NCBI GenBank assembly: GCA_965246925.1
Contig: OZ251994.1
Location: 1,922,001-1,986,000, forward strand
DNA from: JANPPS01 sp965246925
GTDB lineage: Bacteria; Pseudomonadota; Alphaproteobacteria; Acetobacterales; Acetobacteraceae
Direction of reading: 5' to 3'
Length of the DNA stretch: 64,000 nt
In this document: one piece after another, positions 24,108-32,805 of the stretch
Layout: each line of letters begins with the position of its first letter
Numbering within the stretch: position 1 is the first letter of the stretch
Translations under genes and position numbers: made by a program
The notes under the pieces: model-generated
The model's database searches: none
Told to the model about the DNA's origin: nothing
What the model saw: only the letters and a program-made list of their open reading frames with translations

Positions 24108-26621
24108 ATGCCGAAGATCGATCAGCTCGCGCCGGCATTGGCGGCGAGCGACGGGGATGTGCTGCCGGCGAGCCAGGGCGGGACTGTGCGAGGCCTGACC
24201 CGGGCGCAGTTGCTGGCAGGCTACCAGCCTTCGCTCGCGCTCGCGCCGGGAACGCTGCTTGGGCGAAGCAGCGCAGGGGTGGGGGACGGGGAGGCGGTGA
24301 CGGTTGCGGCGCCGCTTACGTTGCGCGGGGGCGTGCTGTCAGCGCCGGCAGCGTTGACACTGGGCGCACTTGCCCAAGGAGGAGTGCCGGGCGCGGTTGA
24401 CCGGGTTGCGATGGTGCAAGGCGGGCGAGATGTCGCGGTGCCATTTGGCTCGGCGATGGCTGGGCTCAGCGCGTTGCAGGGTATCGACCTATCGGCCCAC
24501 GTCGTGAACGGCCGGCGGCTGGCGGAGTGGACGGCGGATGCGGCTCCCGTCGAGGCGTGGGGCGCTACCGGGGATGGTGTCACGGATGATACTGCTGCGC
24601 TGCAAGCGGCCGTGGCTGCGGGGCGACCTGTACGGTTCGGCGCCAAGACTTACGTGATCAATGGCCAGTTTACCATTGCACGCCCGGCAGTGTTGCTGGG
24701 CGTGCCGGGACAGACGGTGCTGAGGCGGCGGACGCAGACGGGCGGTGCGTGGATTAGCGTGCAGGGTGCGAGCTTTGGGGCTCAGGGCATCACTTTCGAT
24801 GCAGGTGCGGTGGCGGGTGACAGCTGGGGGATGCTGGTAACGCCGGCCTGCACCAGCACGCTCTTTGACCTTTGTGTGTTCCAGGCGGCGAGCGGCGCCA
24901 CGTTGGGCACTGGGCTTACGATACAGGCCAGGGATGGGCTTGCGGGGTCTGCCTCACAGCATCGGGTGCTTCGGTCGGTGTTTATGGGCAATCAGGTACA
25001 CGGGCTGTGGGTGCAGGCGGCGTCGGGTGTGCTGATCGAGGGTTGCGAGGCGCACGGCAATGGCGCGTACGGCCTGTGCCTTGACTACAACGACGCCGCG
25101 TTTGCGCAGACGGCGCGGTTGGGCCGGATCTCGGCATGCCTGTCTTGGGGAAATCAGCGCGGAATTTCGGTTGGCAATTTCAACCAGACGAATCGGGAGC
25201 CGCCGGTTTGGGGCACGTCACACCCGGACGCCACTGGCGTGCTGGTGTCTGGCAACGTCTGTCATGATAATACCGCTTACGGCATTGCCGCCTCTGGTCT
25301 GAACCTGCTGGTCGTTGGGAATCAGGTGGCCGTAGGTTCGGGCGCTTCCGGTATCTTGCTCAATGCGCAAGGCAGCCGGGTGTGCGCTAATGTCGTGACG
25401 GGAAGCAACGCTCAGTTCGGGATCGATTCGGGCGGCTGTATTGCGTGCGAGGTGTCGGACAATCAGGTGCAGGGGTTTGCGGCCGGGCTCAATCCGGGAG
25501 GCAGCCAGGCGGTACGGGTAAGGGGCAATACTCTTTCGGACAATGTCTGGGGTATCACGGTCTATAACGTCGAGACCGATGGTCAGGGTCAGAATTTCGG
25601 CCTGGGGACCTCGGGCATGAGTATTGAGGGTAATCAAATCACGCTTCGAGATGCAGGGGGAGGCGGGATCTACCTGCTCGACGCGCCGCAAGGTGTGGCC
25701 GTCGTAGACAATGCGTTCTTTGGCGGAGCCGTTTGCAGCCCGTCACAGGCGTTATGGGCCCACACGGACCAGGTGCTGATCCGTGGCAACCGCTGGAATA
25801 ATCAGGCGCGGGTGATTACCAACCCTAGCTTGATCGGCTCACGGCCTGTCGTGCTGGTTCCGGATATCCTTGATGAGGCTATGCTGACGTCGGCGCCGCA
25901 GCCGGTGCAAGGTATCATGGGCCAGCATCAGGCGGCCCTAGCCGGGCAGATTGCATTCATCAAAGTAACGGCGGGCGGTGGCGGGTATAGCAACGCCAAC
26001 GTCAGCATCGGCGGCGCGGGCTCGGGCGCGACGGCGCAGGCGTATGTTCGCGATGGCGTAGTGATTGGGGTTACGCTCACAAGCCCGGGCAGCGGGTATG
26101 GCGCCGGTGCGACGATCAGCATTATCGGGGACGGGGCGGGTGCGGCGGCCGTCATTGCCGTTGGGCTGCCGGTTCCGGAAGGCCGGCGGTTGCGGCTGCT
26201 ATGCAATGGCGCGGTGCGGTTTCAGCGCGCGGGTAGCCAGCCCTTTCTCGACAACTGGACGGGGGCGGACATCACGGTGGCAGCGGCGTCTGCGGTGGAT
26301 TTCGAAGGGGCGTGGGGCGGCTGGCAAGCAGTGTCTTTTTCGTCGGCTGATTATATGGCGCCGATAGGTGACGGCGGCTTGGTCGTACGCAGCTCGGGCG
26401 GGGGCGACGTTGTGTTACGGCCTGCTGGCACGGGCCGGTTGCGGGTTGGGTCGGATGCGGAGCCTTTCGGGTATGCTTCAACTTTGGGTCATGGCAGTCC
26501 CGAGGGCGTGGTAGCAGCGAATCCAGGGTCGGATTACCGCAATCTAAACGGCGGCGTCGGTTCCACGATGTGGATTAAGCGGACCGGAACGGGAGCAACG
26601 GGCTGGTTTGCCCTCGGATAG
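24108..26621 (+). CDS. Pectate-lyase-like tailspike
   Basis: 837 aa. Residues 1-80 are a module shared with the next gene (IDQLAPALAASDGD, LPASQGG, LLGRSSAG). EAWGATGDGVTDDTAALQAA marks the start of a right-handed beta-helix, the classic phage tailspike motif. Repeats with SGNVCHDN, GNQVAVGS and SDNQVQGF continue to about residue 590, followed by C-terminal beta domains with a Gly-Ser-Gly-Tyr rich repeat (GGYSNANVSIGGAGSGA). A polysaccharide-binding or cleaving receptor protein is expected. Catalytic residues were not identified. Confidence 0.85.
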   Translation: MPKIDQLAPALAASDGDVLPASQGGTVRGLTRAQLLAGYQPSLALAPGTLLGRSSAGVGDGEAVTVAAPLTLRGGVLSAPAALTLGALAQGGVPGAVDRVAMVQGGRDVAVPFGSAMAGLSALQGIDLSAHVVNGRRLAEWTADAAPVEAWGATGDGVTDDTAALQAAVAAGRPVRFGAKTYVINGQFTIARPAVLLGVPGQTVLRRRTQTGGAWISVQGASFGAQGITFDAGAVAGDSWGMLVTPACTSTLFDLCVFQAASGATLGTGLTIQARDGLAGSASQHRVLRSVFMGNQVHGLWVQAASGVLIEGCEAHGNGAYGLCLDYNDAAFAQTARLGRISACLSWGNQRGISVGNFNQTNREPPVWGTSHPDATGVLVSGNVCHDNTAYGIAASGLNLLVVGNQVAVGSGASGILLNAQGSRVCANVVTGSNAQFGIDSGGCIACEVSDNQVQGFAAGLNPGGSQAVRVRGNTLSDNVWGITVYNVETDGQGQNFGLGTSGMSIEGNQITLRDAGGGGIYLLDAPQGVAVVDNAFFGGAVCSPSQALWAHTDQVLIRGNRWNNQARVITNPSLIGSRPVVLVPDILDEAMLTSAPQPVQGIMGQHQAALAGQIAFIKVTAGGGGYSNANVSIGGAGSGATAQAYVRDGVVIGVTLTSPGSGYGAGATISIIGDGAGAAAVIAVGLPVPEGRRLRLLCNGAVRFQRAGSQPFLDNWTGADITVAAASAVDFEGAWGGWQAVSFSSADYMAPIGDGGLVVRSSGGGDVVLRPAGTGRLRVGSDAEPFGYASTLGHGSPEGVVAANPGSDYRNLNGGVGSTMWIKRTGTGATGWFALG

Positions 26622-26685
26622 GAAAATTTGCTGTCTTTCTCGCTTTTGTCAGGCTTGTAGGAATGCCTTCTGTTTGGAGAGCGCT
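26622..26685 (+). other. 64-bp gap between fibre genes
   Basis: AT-richer leader before the collagen-like fibre. It carries GGAGAG (26676-26681) but no hairpin or recognised promoter. Confidence 0.3.
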
Positions 26686-28605
26686 ATGCCCACGATCAAA
26701 CAACTTCCGCTCACGACCAGTGTGAGTACGACAGATGAGCTGCCGGTAAGTCAGGGCGGCGTAACAAAGAGCGTGGCCGTTGGCGCCCTGCTAGCGAGCG
26801 TGGAGCCGGCGATCGTCGTGCCGCAGGGCAAGCTGCTAGGCCGTAACTCGACGGGGGCGGGAGGGCCAGAGGCGGTCACGGTCGGCAGCGGGCTCAGCCT
26901 CACGGCGGGTGTGCTTAGCGCAGCTGGAAGCGGCACCAATGCGGGGACCAGCGGCGGCACCGGTCCGGCCGGGCCAGCGGGACCTACGGGGCCTGCAGGT
27001 CCTGTAGGTCCGCAAGGTCCGACCGGCCTGACAGGGCCGACAGGGGCGGCTGGTGCCACGGGGGGCCTTGGCCCACAAGGGCCGCAGGGGATCCCGGGGG
27101 CGACTGGTCCGGCCGGCCCGCAAGGCGCTGCCGGACCCGCCGGCGGCGGAAGTGGCGGCGCGACAGTCGGCACCACGGCCGGCACGGTGGCCGCGGGCAA
27201 TGACAGCCGGATCGTCGGCGCTCTGCAGAAGTCGGCCAATCTCTCGGATGTGGCGAGTGCAGCCGCTGCACGCGGAAATCTTGGCCTGGCCGCAGTGGCC
27301 GCGAGCGGCGCGTATGCCGACCTTGCAGGCCAGCCTCTCATCCCGACCGACACCGCGCAACTCACCAATGCCCGCGGCTACGTGACAGCTCAGGGTGCTC
27401 AGATTGCAATGACCGGGACGGTCACGGTCAGCAATCAACCCGGCGCCGCCAGCGGCACGATCGCTACGTTCCTAGACATCTACAACCCGGGCACGATCAC
27501 ACCGACCTCAATCGCGTATGGCAGCCGCACGGCCTACACCAACACCCAGCCTGGCCAGACGACGTATGATTTCGCGCACGCAGTCCAGGCGGTATGGCAG
27601 GTAGCGCCAGGGGTCCCGGGCGGACAGATGTTTGGCCAGTGGACAATAGCCGAGGGGCCGAGCGACCGGACCAGCAATTACGGCGTGGTTGGTTACGAGA
27701 TCAATCCGGTGAACCGCGGTGACGATACGGGCTGGACACCGTACCGCGGCAACCTGCCCCGGTTTTGCGTCGCGTTGCAGTTGGTTCCGGAAAGCAATGC
27801 TTTCACCCATGGAGGTGTCGCTGCCAACATTACGGCTGCGCTGGTTATTGGGCAGAGCCCGGCGCGGGCCGGTGAAGCGTTGGTGCGCAGCCACAGCGGC
27901 ATCTTGATCGAGCCTAACGGTATCAGCGGCACCGTCGGGCGTGCGATGACGATGACGGGGGACATCACCGCTGCTTCGGTTAACGCGAATACGCCATTCG
28001 GACCGTGGACCCTGTTGGGGGGGTGGCTGCATGGTATCGATTTCACCGGCGCCACGCTCTACGACAATGTCGGGTTGAAGCTCGCCAACACACAAGGCGT
28101 CGGCTGGGCCAACGGCGCGGGGGTTCAAAGCAATTCGTCCGGCGACGTCGTCGCCACACCGGCCGGCGGCGCGCTTCGCGTGGGCACCAATTCGGTCTGG
28201 CATCAGGGTAATCTCAGCTTCGGCGCGGGTCTAACCCTGACCGGCGGCGTACTGAGCAGCTCGGGCGGGGGAACTCAGGGTTCGGCAACGACCGTGCCCG
28301 TTATCGTCAACCCGGCCGCCGGCGGAACGGTCACGCTCGGGACGGCCAGCAGCGGAAACGTGGCCTACGATCTGACCCTTGCGGGAAACGTAACGATAGC
28401 GTTGAGCGGCGGCACGGCCGGGCAGCTGCAAGGGATTACCTTGTTCCTGCGTCAGGATCAGACGGCCGGCCATGCGGTGACGCTGCCCGGCAACGTGCGC
28501 TGGCCGGGCAGCACCGTGCCCACTCCGAACACGGCCGCTGGCAAGATCGATGTATTCCGATTCACGACGCCAGACGCGGGCGCGACTTGGTTTGGAGATT
28601 ACTAA
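26686..28605 (+). CDS. Tail fibre with collagen-like Gly-X-Y repeats
   Basis: 639 aa from ATG 26686 after GGAGAG. The first 85 residues repeat the tailspike module (IKQLPLTTSVSTTDELPVSQ, LLGRNSTG). Then come about 25 Gly-X-Y triplets (GPAGPAGPTGPAGPVGPQGP and onward), a trimerising collagen-like stalk. A glycine-rich hinge and a C-terminal fold follow, with a repeated module VVATPAGGALRVGTNSVWHQ. Trimeric fibre with receptor-binding tip. Codon choice becomes more C-ending from here on compared with upstream phage genes. Confidence 0.85.
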   Translation: MPTIKQLPLTTSVSTTDELPVSQGGVTKSVAVGALLASVEPAIVVPQGKLLGRNSTGAGGPEAVTVGSGLSLTAGVLSAAGSGTNAGTSGGTGPAGPAGPTGPAGPVGPQGPTGLTGPTGAAGATGGLGPQGPQGIPGATGPAGPQGAAGPAGGGSGGATVGTTAGTVAAGNDSRIVGALQKSANLSDVASAAAARGNLGLAAVAASGAYADLAGQPLIPTDTAQLTNARGYVTAQGAQIAMTGTVTVSNQPGAASGTIATFLDIYNPGTITPTSIAYGSRTAYTNTQPGQTTYDFAHAVQAVWQVAPGVPGGQMFGQWTIAEGPSDRTSNYGVVGYEINPVNRGDDTGWTPYRGNLPRFCVALQLVPESNAFTHGGVAANITAALVIGQSPARAGEALVRSHSGILIEPNGISGTVGRAMTMTGDITAASVNANTPFGPWTLLGGWLHGIDFTGATLYDNVGLKLANTQGVGWANGAGVQSNSSGDVVATPAGGALRVGTNSVWHQGNLSFGAGLTLTGGVLSSSGGGTQGSATTVPVIVNPAAGGTVTLGTASSGNVAYDLTLAGNVTIALSGGTAGQLQGITLFLRQDQTAGHAVTLPGNVRWPGSTVPTPNTAAGKIDVFRFTTPDAGATWFGDY

Positions 28606-28606
28606 C

Positions 28607-30517
28607 ATGGCTAACAACCTCGCTCTGACCGGCGCCACGTTCGACAGCAATACTGCCAAGTTTGGCCAGGCCTTGGCGGGCGGAACAGGCTCGGCCTCTA
28701 CCGTCACGTTCTCGGCTTCGGGCTTCACCGCCGAAGCTTGGGTCCGGGGTGGCGGTTCGGGCCCGGCGGTCGCATTCGGCAACTCTTCCGTGTTCTGGGT
28801 GGGCACGAACGGCGGCAATCTAGTGGCATATGTCGGCGCCGGGGGCACCCAGGCGGCGCTGTCGGGCGGTGCGTATGCTGGGCTGAACGGCGCCTGGCAC
28901 CATGTGGCATTGACGAGCGGGCCGGCCGGGTCGGCGTTGTGGCTGGATGGCGTGCAGGTTGCAGCGAACGCTACCGCGCTCTCGGCAACCGGGGCCAACT
29001 TCGGCCCGGGCTTTGGATTGCGTAATTTCGAGGCAGGATCGAATTTCTACGGCCCCTTCACCTGGCCCGGTGCGGTGGATGAACTCTCGGTTTGGTCCGG
29101 CATCCGCTACACCGCCGCGTTTACGCCCCCCTCTGCGCCCTACTCGGGTGCGGAAAGCAACCTGCTTGCGTTGTTTCACCTGGATGGGAATGGCGTGGAC
29201 AGCACTGGCGCCGCGCCAGCCCCAAGCATCGGCGCGCCGGCCATCAGCGGGCTCACGGCAGGCGGAACCACGGCCGTCAGCGGCGGCTACGCGAACGGCA
29301 CACCGGCGAGCTTGACCTATATCCTGGACGGCGGTGCCGCGGTTGCTGCCTCAGCAACGATCGGAGCGGGAAGCTACAGCTTCTCCATCGCGACACCTGG
29401 TCCGGGCAATCACACCATCAGCGTGACAGGCACGGGCCCCAACACGGCCACCGGCGGACCAACGGGCTTCACTACCGCCGCCGCCACGGCATCGACAACG
29501 ATCGCACCGAACAATGCGGCCTTCCTATATAGCCCGTTCAACTGGCAAGTAACGGCGAGCGCAGCCACGGCCTGGAATGCAGGAGCCTACTTCCGCACGC
29601 TCTTTAGCGGCACATCGTGCACGCTGAATTTCGATGTAAGCCAAAACGGAACTCCTATTAGCCAGATCTGGTGGCGGGTAGATAACGGGCCCTGGACCCA
29701 GACCGCGGTCGCCGGTGCAGTTCCATGCGCGACTCCGGCGGCCACCAGCAACGCGGACGTGCCATTCCATTTGCTTGAGGTCTGGTTTAAGAGCATGGAC
29801 AGCACCGGCGCGTTAAATCGGTGGAATACGCCGTCCCAGACGGCGATCCGGTTCCAGGGCCTGACACTAAGCGCGGGCAGCACCGTCATGGCGCCAGGGG
29901 CCGCCCCGCTCCGCGTGCTGGTGTTTGGCGACAGCATCGTCGAGGGCATTCGCGCGGTCGGAGAGGCCGCCAGCATGACTCCTGACAATAATGACGCGCT
30001 CTTCAACTGGGTGTCCGCATTAAGGGAGCACCTTGGGGCTGAGATCGGCTTTGTGGGTTGGGGTGGGACCGGGTTTAGCACGACCTTCGCCAACACTCCG
30101 GTGTTCGGAACGTCCTACGCAAGTTTGGCCGCGGGTGTCGCGCGCAGCTTTAGCCCCAGCCCGGACCTCATCATCATCAATCACGGCACCAATGACGGCA
30201 ACGCCAATATCCAGGGCGCCGCGACCGCTGTCGTGAACGCTCTGCTCGCTACAACATCGTGCCTGATCGTCTTGCTCAACCCACTGCCATCAAGCGCGCA
30301 GGGTAATGCATATCTTGCAGCCGTTCCGGCAGCGAGCGCTGTGCCTGCGCGGGTGCGCTATGTATCAAGTGCCGGATTTTTCAGCACCGCCAACGGCGCT
30401 GATAGCACCGGATACCATCCGAGTGGCCCGAACGGTTCCGCGCTTGTCGCGCCAAAAGTAGCCGCCGCTGTACGCGGTTACATGGCCGGCGGCATCATCA
30501 ATCGATGGACTCATTGA
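28607..30517 (+). CDS. LamG-SGNH hydrolase fibre protein (putative polysaccharide esterase)
   Basis: 636 aa from ATG 28607, one base after the previous stop. Residues 1-180 form a LamG/concanavalin-like domain (GFTAEAWVRGGGSGP, NGAWHHVALTSGPAGSALWL, VDELSVWSGIRY). An Ig-like Gly/Thr-rich linker follows. Residues about 435-636 are an SGNH/GDSL hydrolase with FGDSIVEG (Ser443), a block II GWGGTGF, NHGTND (Asn529) and YHPSG (His604). All four catalytic blocks are present. SGNH fibre domains deacetylate or otherwise deacylate surface glycans, so host-surface modification during infection is the likely role. Confidence 0.85.
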   Translation: MANNLALTGATFDSNTAKFGQALAGGTGSASTVTFSASGFTAEAWVRGGGSGPAVAFGNSSVFWVGTNGGNLVAYVGAGGTQAALSGGAYAGLNGAWHHVALTSGPAGSALWLDGVQVAANATALSATGANFGPGFGLRNFEAGSNFYGPFTWPGAVDELSVWSGIRYTAAFTPPSAPYSGAESNLLALFHLDGNGVDSTGAAPAPSIGAPAISGLTAGGTTAVSGGYANGTPASLTYILDGGAAVAASATIGAGSYSFSIATPGPGNHTISVTGTGPNTATGGPTGFTTAAATASTTIAPNNAAFLYSPFNWQVTASAATAWNAGAYFRTLFSGTSCTLNFDVSQNGTPISQIWWRVDNGPWTQTAVAGAVPCATPAATSNADVPFHLLEVWFKSMDSTGALNRWNTPSQTAIRFQGLTLSAGSTVMAPGAAPLRVLVFGDSIVEGIRAVGEAASMTPDNNDALFNWVSALREHLGAEIGFVGWGGTGFSTTFANTPVFGTSYASLAAGVARSFSPSPDLIIINHGTNDGNANIQGAATAVVNALLATTSCLIVLLNPLPSSAQGNAYLAAVPAASAVPARVRYVSSAGFFSTANGADSTGYHPSGPNGSALVAPKVAAAVRGYMAGGIINRWTH

Positions 30518-30591
30518 CGCCGGAGCCGCGTTGGTTGGGGGATGCTATGAAGGTGCGATTCCGCTGGGCTGGAGCTTTGCCCCTAGCTGGT

Positions 30592-30619
30592 GGGTTTGGA
30601 CGACCCGTCGTCCAAACCC
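30592..30619. repeat. 12-bp perfect inverted repeat before the holin-like gene
   Basis: GGGTTTGGACGA, loop CCCG, TCGTCCAAACCC. It lies in the 148-bp gap 30518-30665 after the SGNH gene. There is no U-tract, so it is not a classical terminator. It may be a transcription or RNA-processing element between fibre and lysis modules. Confidence 0.5.
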
Positions 30620-30665
30620 CTCACTCTGGCGTTTCCTGGATCCTGCCTGGACTAAAGGCGGCTTC

Positions 30666-31067
30666 ATGAGGAGGTTCAGGGACTTCTTCGTCAGCCTAGC
30701 CCGGCTTATGCAGCGGGAGCCTTGGTGGGCGGAGTTCTGGTCGGCTCTGACCGCTATGGCCTGGGGTGCGCTGTCGAGCCTTGGCGATTCCTGGCCCAGC
30801 ATGACGGTGCTGCTCCGGCTAGAAGACGAACGGTTCTGGCATTCGGCTGGAATGGGCCTGGGTATGTTGCAAATGAGCGCATTGCTGAGCGACAACCGCT
30901 GGCTGCGCTGGATCAGCGCGTTGGCGCTTTGCTGGTTTTGGGCAGTGCTGACGGTTGGCGTCTGGGCCGCGGTACCTGGCGCGCCCGCCGTCGCCGTCTA
31001 CGCCGGCTGGTGCGCGATTAACGCGACGAGCATCTGCCGCTTGCCGCTTTGGGTTAGGCGGGCATGA
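30666..31067 (+). CDS. Small membrane protein of the lysis module, holin-like
   Basis: 133 aa from ATG 30666; the longer frame from 30531 runs through the hairpin and is unlikely. At least three hydrophobic helices are visible (FWSALTAMAWGALSSL, FWHSAGMGLGMLQMSALL, WISALALCWFWAVLTVGVWA). It precedes a spanin-like and a lysozyme gene, overlapping the next by 4 bp. A holin or antiholin role is inferred. Confidence 0.5.
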   Translation: MRRFRDFFVSLARLMQREPWWAEFWSALTAMAWGALSSLGDSWPSMTVLLRLEDERFWHSAGMGLGMLQMSALLSDNRWLRWISALALCWFWAVLTVGVWAAVPGAPAVAVYAGWCAINATSICRLPLWVRRA

Positions 31068-31501
31068 CTGAGCTCAGCAATCCTGCAAGCCCCTGGTGGG
31101 TAGTGGCTGCGGCAGGGATCCCCTCCCTGGCCAGTGCCGCGTGGGTCGCGGTCCGTTGGTGGGCGGAACGGGGCGACAGGGACGTGGACCGCACGCTCAC
31201 CCGCCAGCAGGACCTGTTGCGGGAACTGGAGGCGCAACGGACCGCGTTGGGTCGGGAGCATGCCGATCTGTTTGACCGCATGCGGACAGAGCTGCTGCGG
31301 AAAGAAGCCCGGCTGATCGAGTTAGAGCGGGACCGCGAACGCGGCTGGTATTTGGCCCGCTGGTGGAATTGCCGGGCGCATGAACTGCGGCACGCTGGAA
31401 TTAATGCACAAACGGTCGTGGTGGGCTTGTGCTCCCGCGAAGACCTGGAGCCGCCGGTGTTTCCGGACATGACGGTCCCGCATCTGGAGGAGCCGAAATG
31501 A
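31064..31501 (+). CDS. Inner-membrane spanin-like (Rz-type) protein
   Basis: 145 aa, start overlapping the previous stop (ATGA). N-terminal TM (WWVVAAAGIPSLASAAWVAV) followed by a long charged coiled coil (LLRELEAQRTALGREHADLF and onward to RDRERGW). This is the i-spanin architecture used to disrupt the outer membrane. No separate o-spanin lipoprotein is visible. It overlaps the lysozyme gene by 4 bp. Confidence 0.55.
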   Translation: MTELSNPASPWWVVAAAGIPSLASAAWVAVRWWAERGDRDVDRTLTRQQDLLRELEAQRTALGREHADLFDRMRTELLRKEARLIELERDRERGWYLARWWNCRAHELRHAGINAQTVVVGLCSREDLEPPVFPDMTVPHLEEPK

Positions 31502-32019
31502 GCGCGTTCGACAAGGCGTTTGCCGTTGTGGTCGGCCACGAGGGCGGCCTGAGCCTGACACCACAGGACCCCGGAAACTGGACCGGGGGTGCTTGTGGTC
31601 AAGGCACGTGCCGCGGCACGAAGTATGGCATCAGCGCCGCCAGCTACCCGGCGCTGGACATCCCGGCGCTGACCGTGGCCGATGCCTCTGTCATTTATAA
31701 GCGCGATTATTGGGATCGGGTGCGTGGCGATGACCTGCCGCCGCCGCTGGCCCTGCTGGTGTTTGACGCCGCGGTGAACGCGGGGCCGGGTGCTGCTACC
31801 CGCTGGCTACAGCGCGCGGTCGGCACCATCCCGGACGGCATGATCGGCCCGGCGACACTCGGCGCGGTGCACGCCAAGGATGGCGCAGCTGTCATGGCGG
31901 AGTTCATGGCGCAGCGGCTAATCTTCATGGCGGGCCTGCCGACGTGGCGTACTTTCGGCACTGGCTGGGCCCGGCGCCTGTGCCGCCTACCGTATGATGC
32001 TGTTGGGATGGGGATGTAA
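31498..32019 (+). CDS. GH108 family lysozyme (endolysin)
   Basis: 173 aa. AFDKAFAVVVGHEGGLSLTP holds the catalytic Glu in GHEGG, then KYGISAASYP and ALLVFDAAVNAGPGAATRWL (PG-binding type 3 half). Length is typical of zliS-type lysozymes. No signal peptide is seen, so export would depend on a holin. Coupled by ATGA to the spanin-like gene. Confidence 0.9.
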   Translation: MSAFDKAFAVVVGHEGGLSLTPQDPGNWTGGACGQGTCRGTKYGISAASYPALDIPALTVADASVIYKRDYWDRVRGDDLPPPLALLVFDAAVNAGPGAATRWLQRAVGTIPDGMIGPATLGAVHAKDGAAVMAEFMAQRLIFMAGLPTWRTFGTGWARRLCRLPYDAVGMGM

Positions 32020-32021
32020 CG

Positions 32022-32642
32022 ATGGACTTATCGCAAGTGGCTATGGACGCCGCCAAAGGCGCCGCGGCCGGCAGCGTCGTGCCCGGCATAGGCACCGCGC
32101 TGGGGGCTGCAGGTGCGGTGGCGCTGGATTTAGCGCCTGAATTGGGCCGCTGGTTGTTCGGTAAGGACGCGGCGCCGGTCACGGCGGCGGTCCAGGGGGC
32201 AATCGCTGCGTCCACGGGTGCCACTGAGCCGGATGCGCAGCTCAGTGCGCTTCAAGATCCGGCGACCGCAAGTGCCTTGCGTGTTCAATTGGCCGCCATT
32301 GCGGCCCAGCAAGAGAACGCGGCGCACCAGGCCCTGCTCGCCCAACTGTCCGACGTCGCGAACGCGCGCGCCACCACGGTGCAACTGGCCCAGTCCGGCA
32401 GTCCAATGGCCTGGGGCGCCCCGGTGGTGAGTGTGGTGGTCCTGCTGACCTTCGGCGCGGTCATGTCGATGGTGCTGTTCCGCACTATTCCGCCAGGGTC
32501 GGAGACGGTTTTGAACATACTTCTCGGCACGCTGGGGGCGATGGCGACGAGCGTTGTGGGGTATTGGGTAGGATCGTCGGTGGGTAGCGCGCGTAAAGAT
32601 GATCGGTTGTCCAGGCTTGAGTTCGACCGACAATCGCTCTAA
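32022..32642 (+). CDS. 3TM holin, GTA_holin_3TM-like
   Basis: 206 aa. N-terminus is a glycine-zipper stretch (KGAAAGSVVPGIGTALGAAG). The body has DPATASALRVQLAAIAAQQ, an amphipathic helix ending NARATTVQLAQ, then two hydrophobic helices (WGAPVVSVVVLLTFGAVMSM, VLNILLGTLGAMATSVVGYW) and a basic tail. This matches the three-TM holin family used for gene-transfer-agent release. It is the last phage gene. Confidence 0.75.
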   Translation: MDLSQVAMDAAKGAAAGSVVPGIGTALGAAGAVALDLAPELGRWLFGKDAAPVTAAVQGAIAASTGATEPDAQLSALQDPATASALRVQLAAIAAQQENAAHQALLAQLSDVANARATTVQLAQSGSPMAWGAPVVSVVVLLTFGAVMSMVLFRTIPPGSETVLNILLGTLGAMATSVVGYWVGSSVGSARKDDRLSRLEFDRQSL

Positions 32643-32697
32643 TTTTTATGTAATCGAAGCCGATCGTTGGTACAACTGCGATCAGAGCAAAGTCGAT

Positions 32698-32727
32698 CCA
32701 GGGCGACGAACTCACATGTCACCCTGG
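32698..32727. repeat. Imperfect hairpin downstream of the last phage gene
   Basis: CCAGGGCGAC and GTCACCCTGG (10-bp stem, one mismatch) with a 10-nt loop. It lies in the gap 32643-32805 between the convergent holin and ssuD genes and could serve as a bidirectional terminator, although no U-tract follows. The rest of the gap shows no gene, tRNA or att repeat. Confidence 0.35.
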
Positions 32728-32805
32728 ATGATTTGGCCAAGCGGCCTCGCACTGACCGCAATGAGAGACACTCAACCCTTCCAAGCAATTTAAAAGTTTA
32801 TGGCG

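Larger units (their letters stand above)
5743..32642 (+). mobile_element. Contractile-tail prophage or domesticated phage particle cluster, about 27 kb
   Basis: More than 25 genes on one strand follow the order packaging, head, connectors, contractile tail, baseplate, fibres, lysis. Recognisable anchors are large terminase, portal, sheath, tube, frameshifted chaperone, hub, spike, gp25-like wedge, gpJ-like and gpI-like proteins, several fibres, GH108 lysozyme and a 3TM holin. No integrase, excisionase, repressor, replication gene or head-maturation protease is visible, and no direct repeats were found at the edges. Either the lysogeny genes lie elsewhere, or this is a remnant or domesticated element. 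Boundaries are those of the first and last phage-like genes. Confidence 0.9.

Noticed and set aside
26940..27160. Collagen-like triplets as evidence of eukaryotic DNA
   Set aside because: Gly-X-Y stalks are common in phage tail fibres, and the gene lies in a phage operon.
32643..32805. tRNA or attachment site at the right prophage edge
   Set aside because: No cloverleaf can be folded and no matching direct repeat was found near 5.5-5.7 kb.
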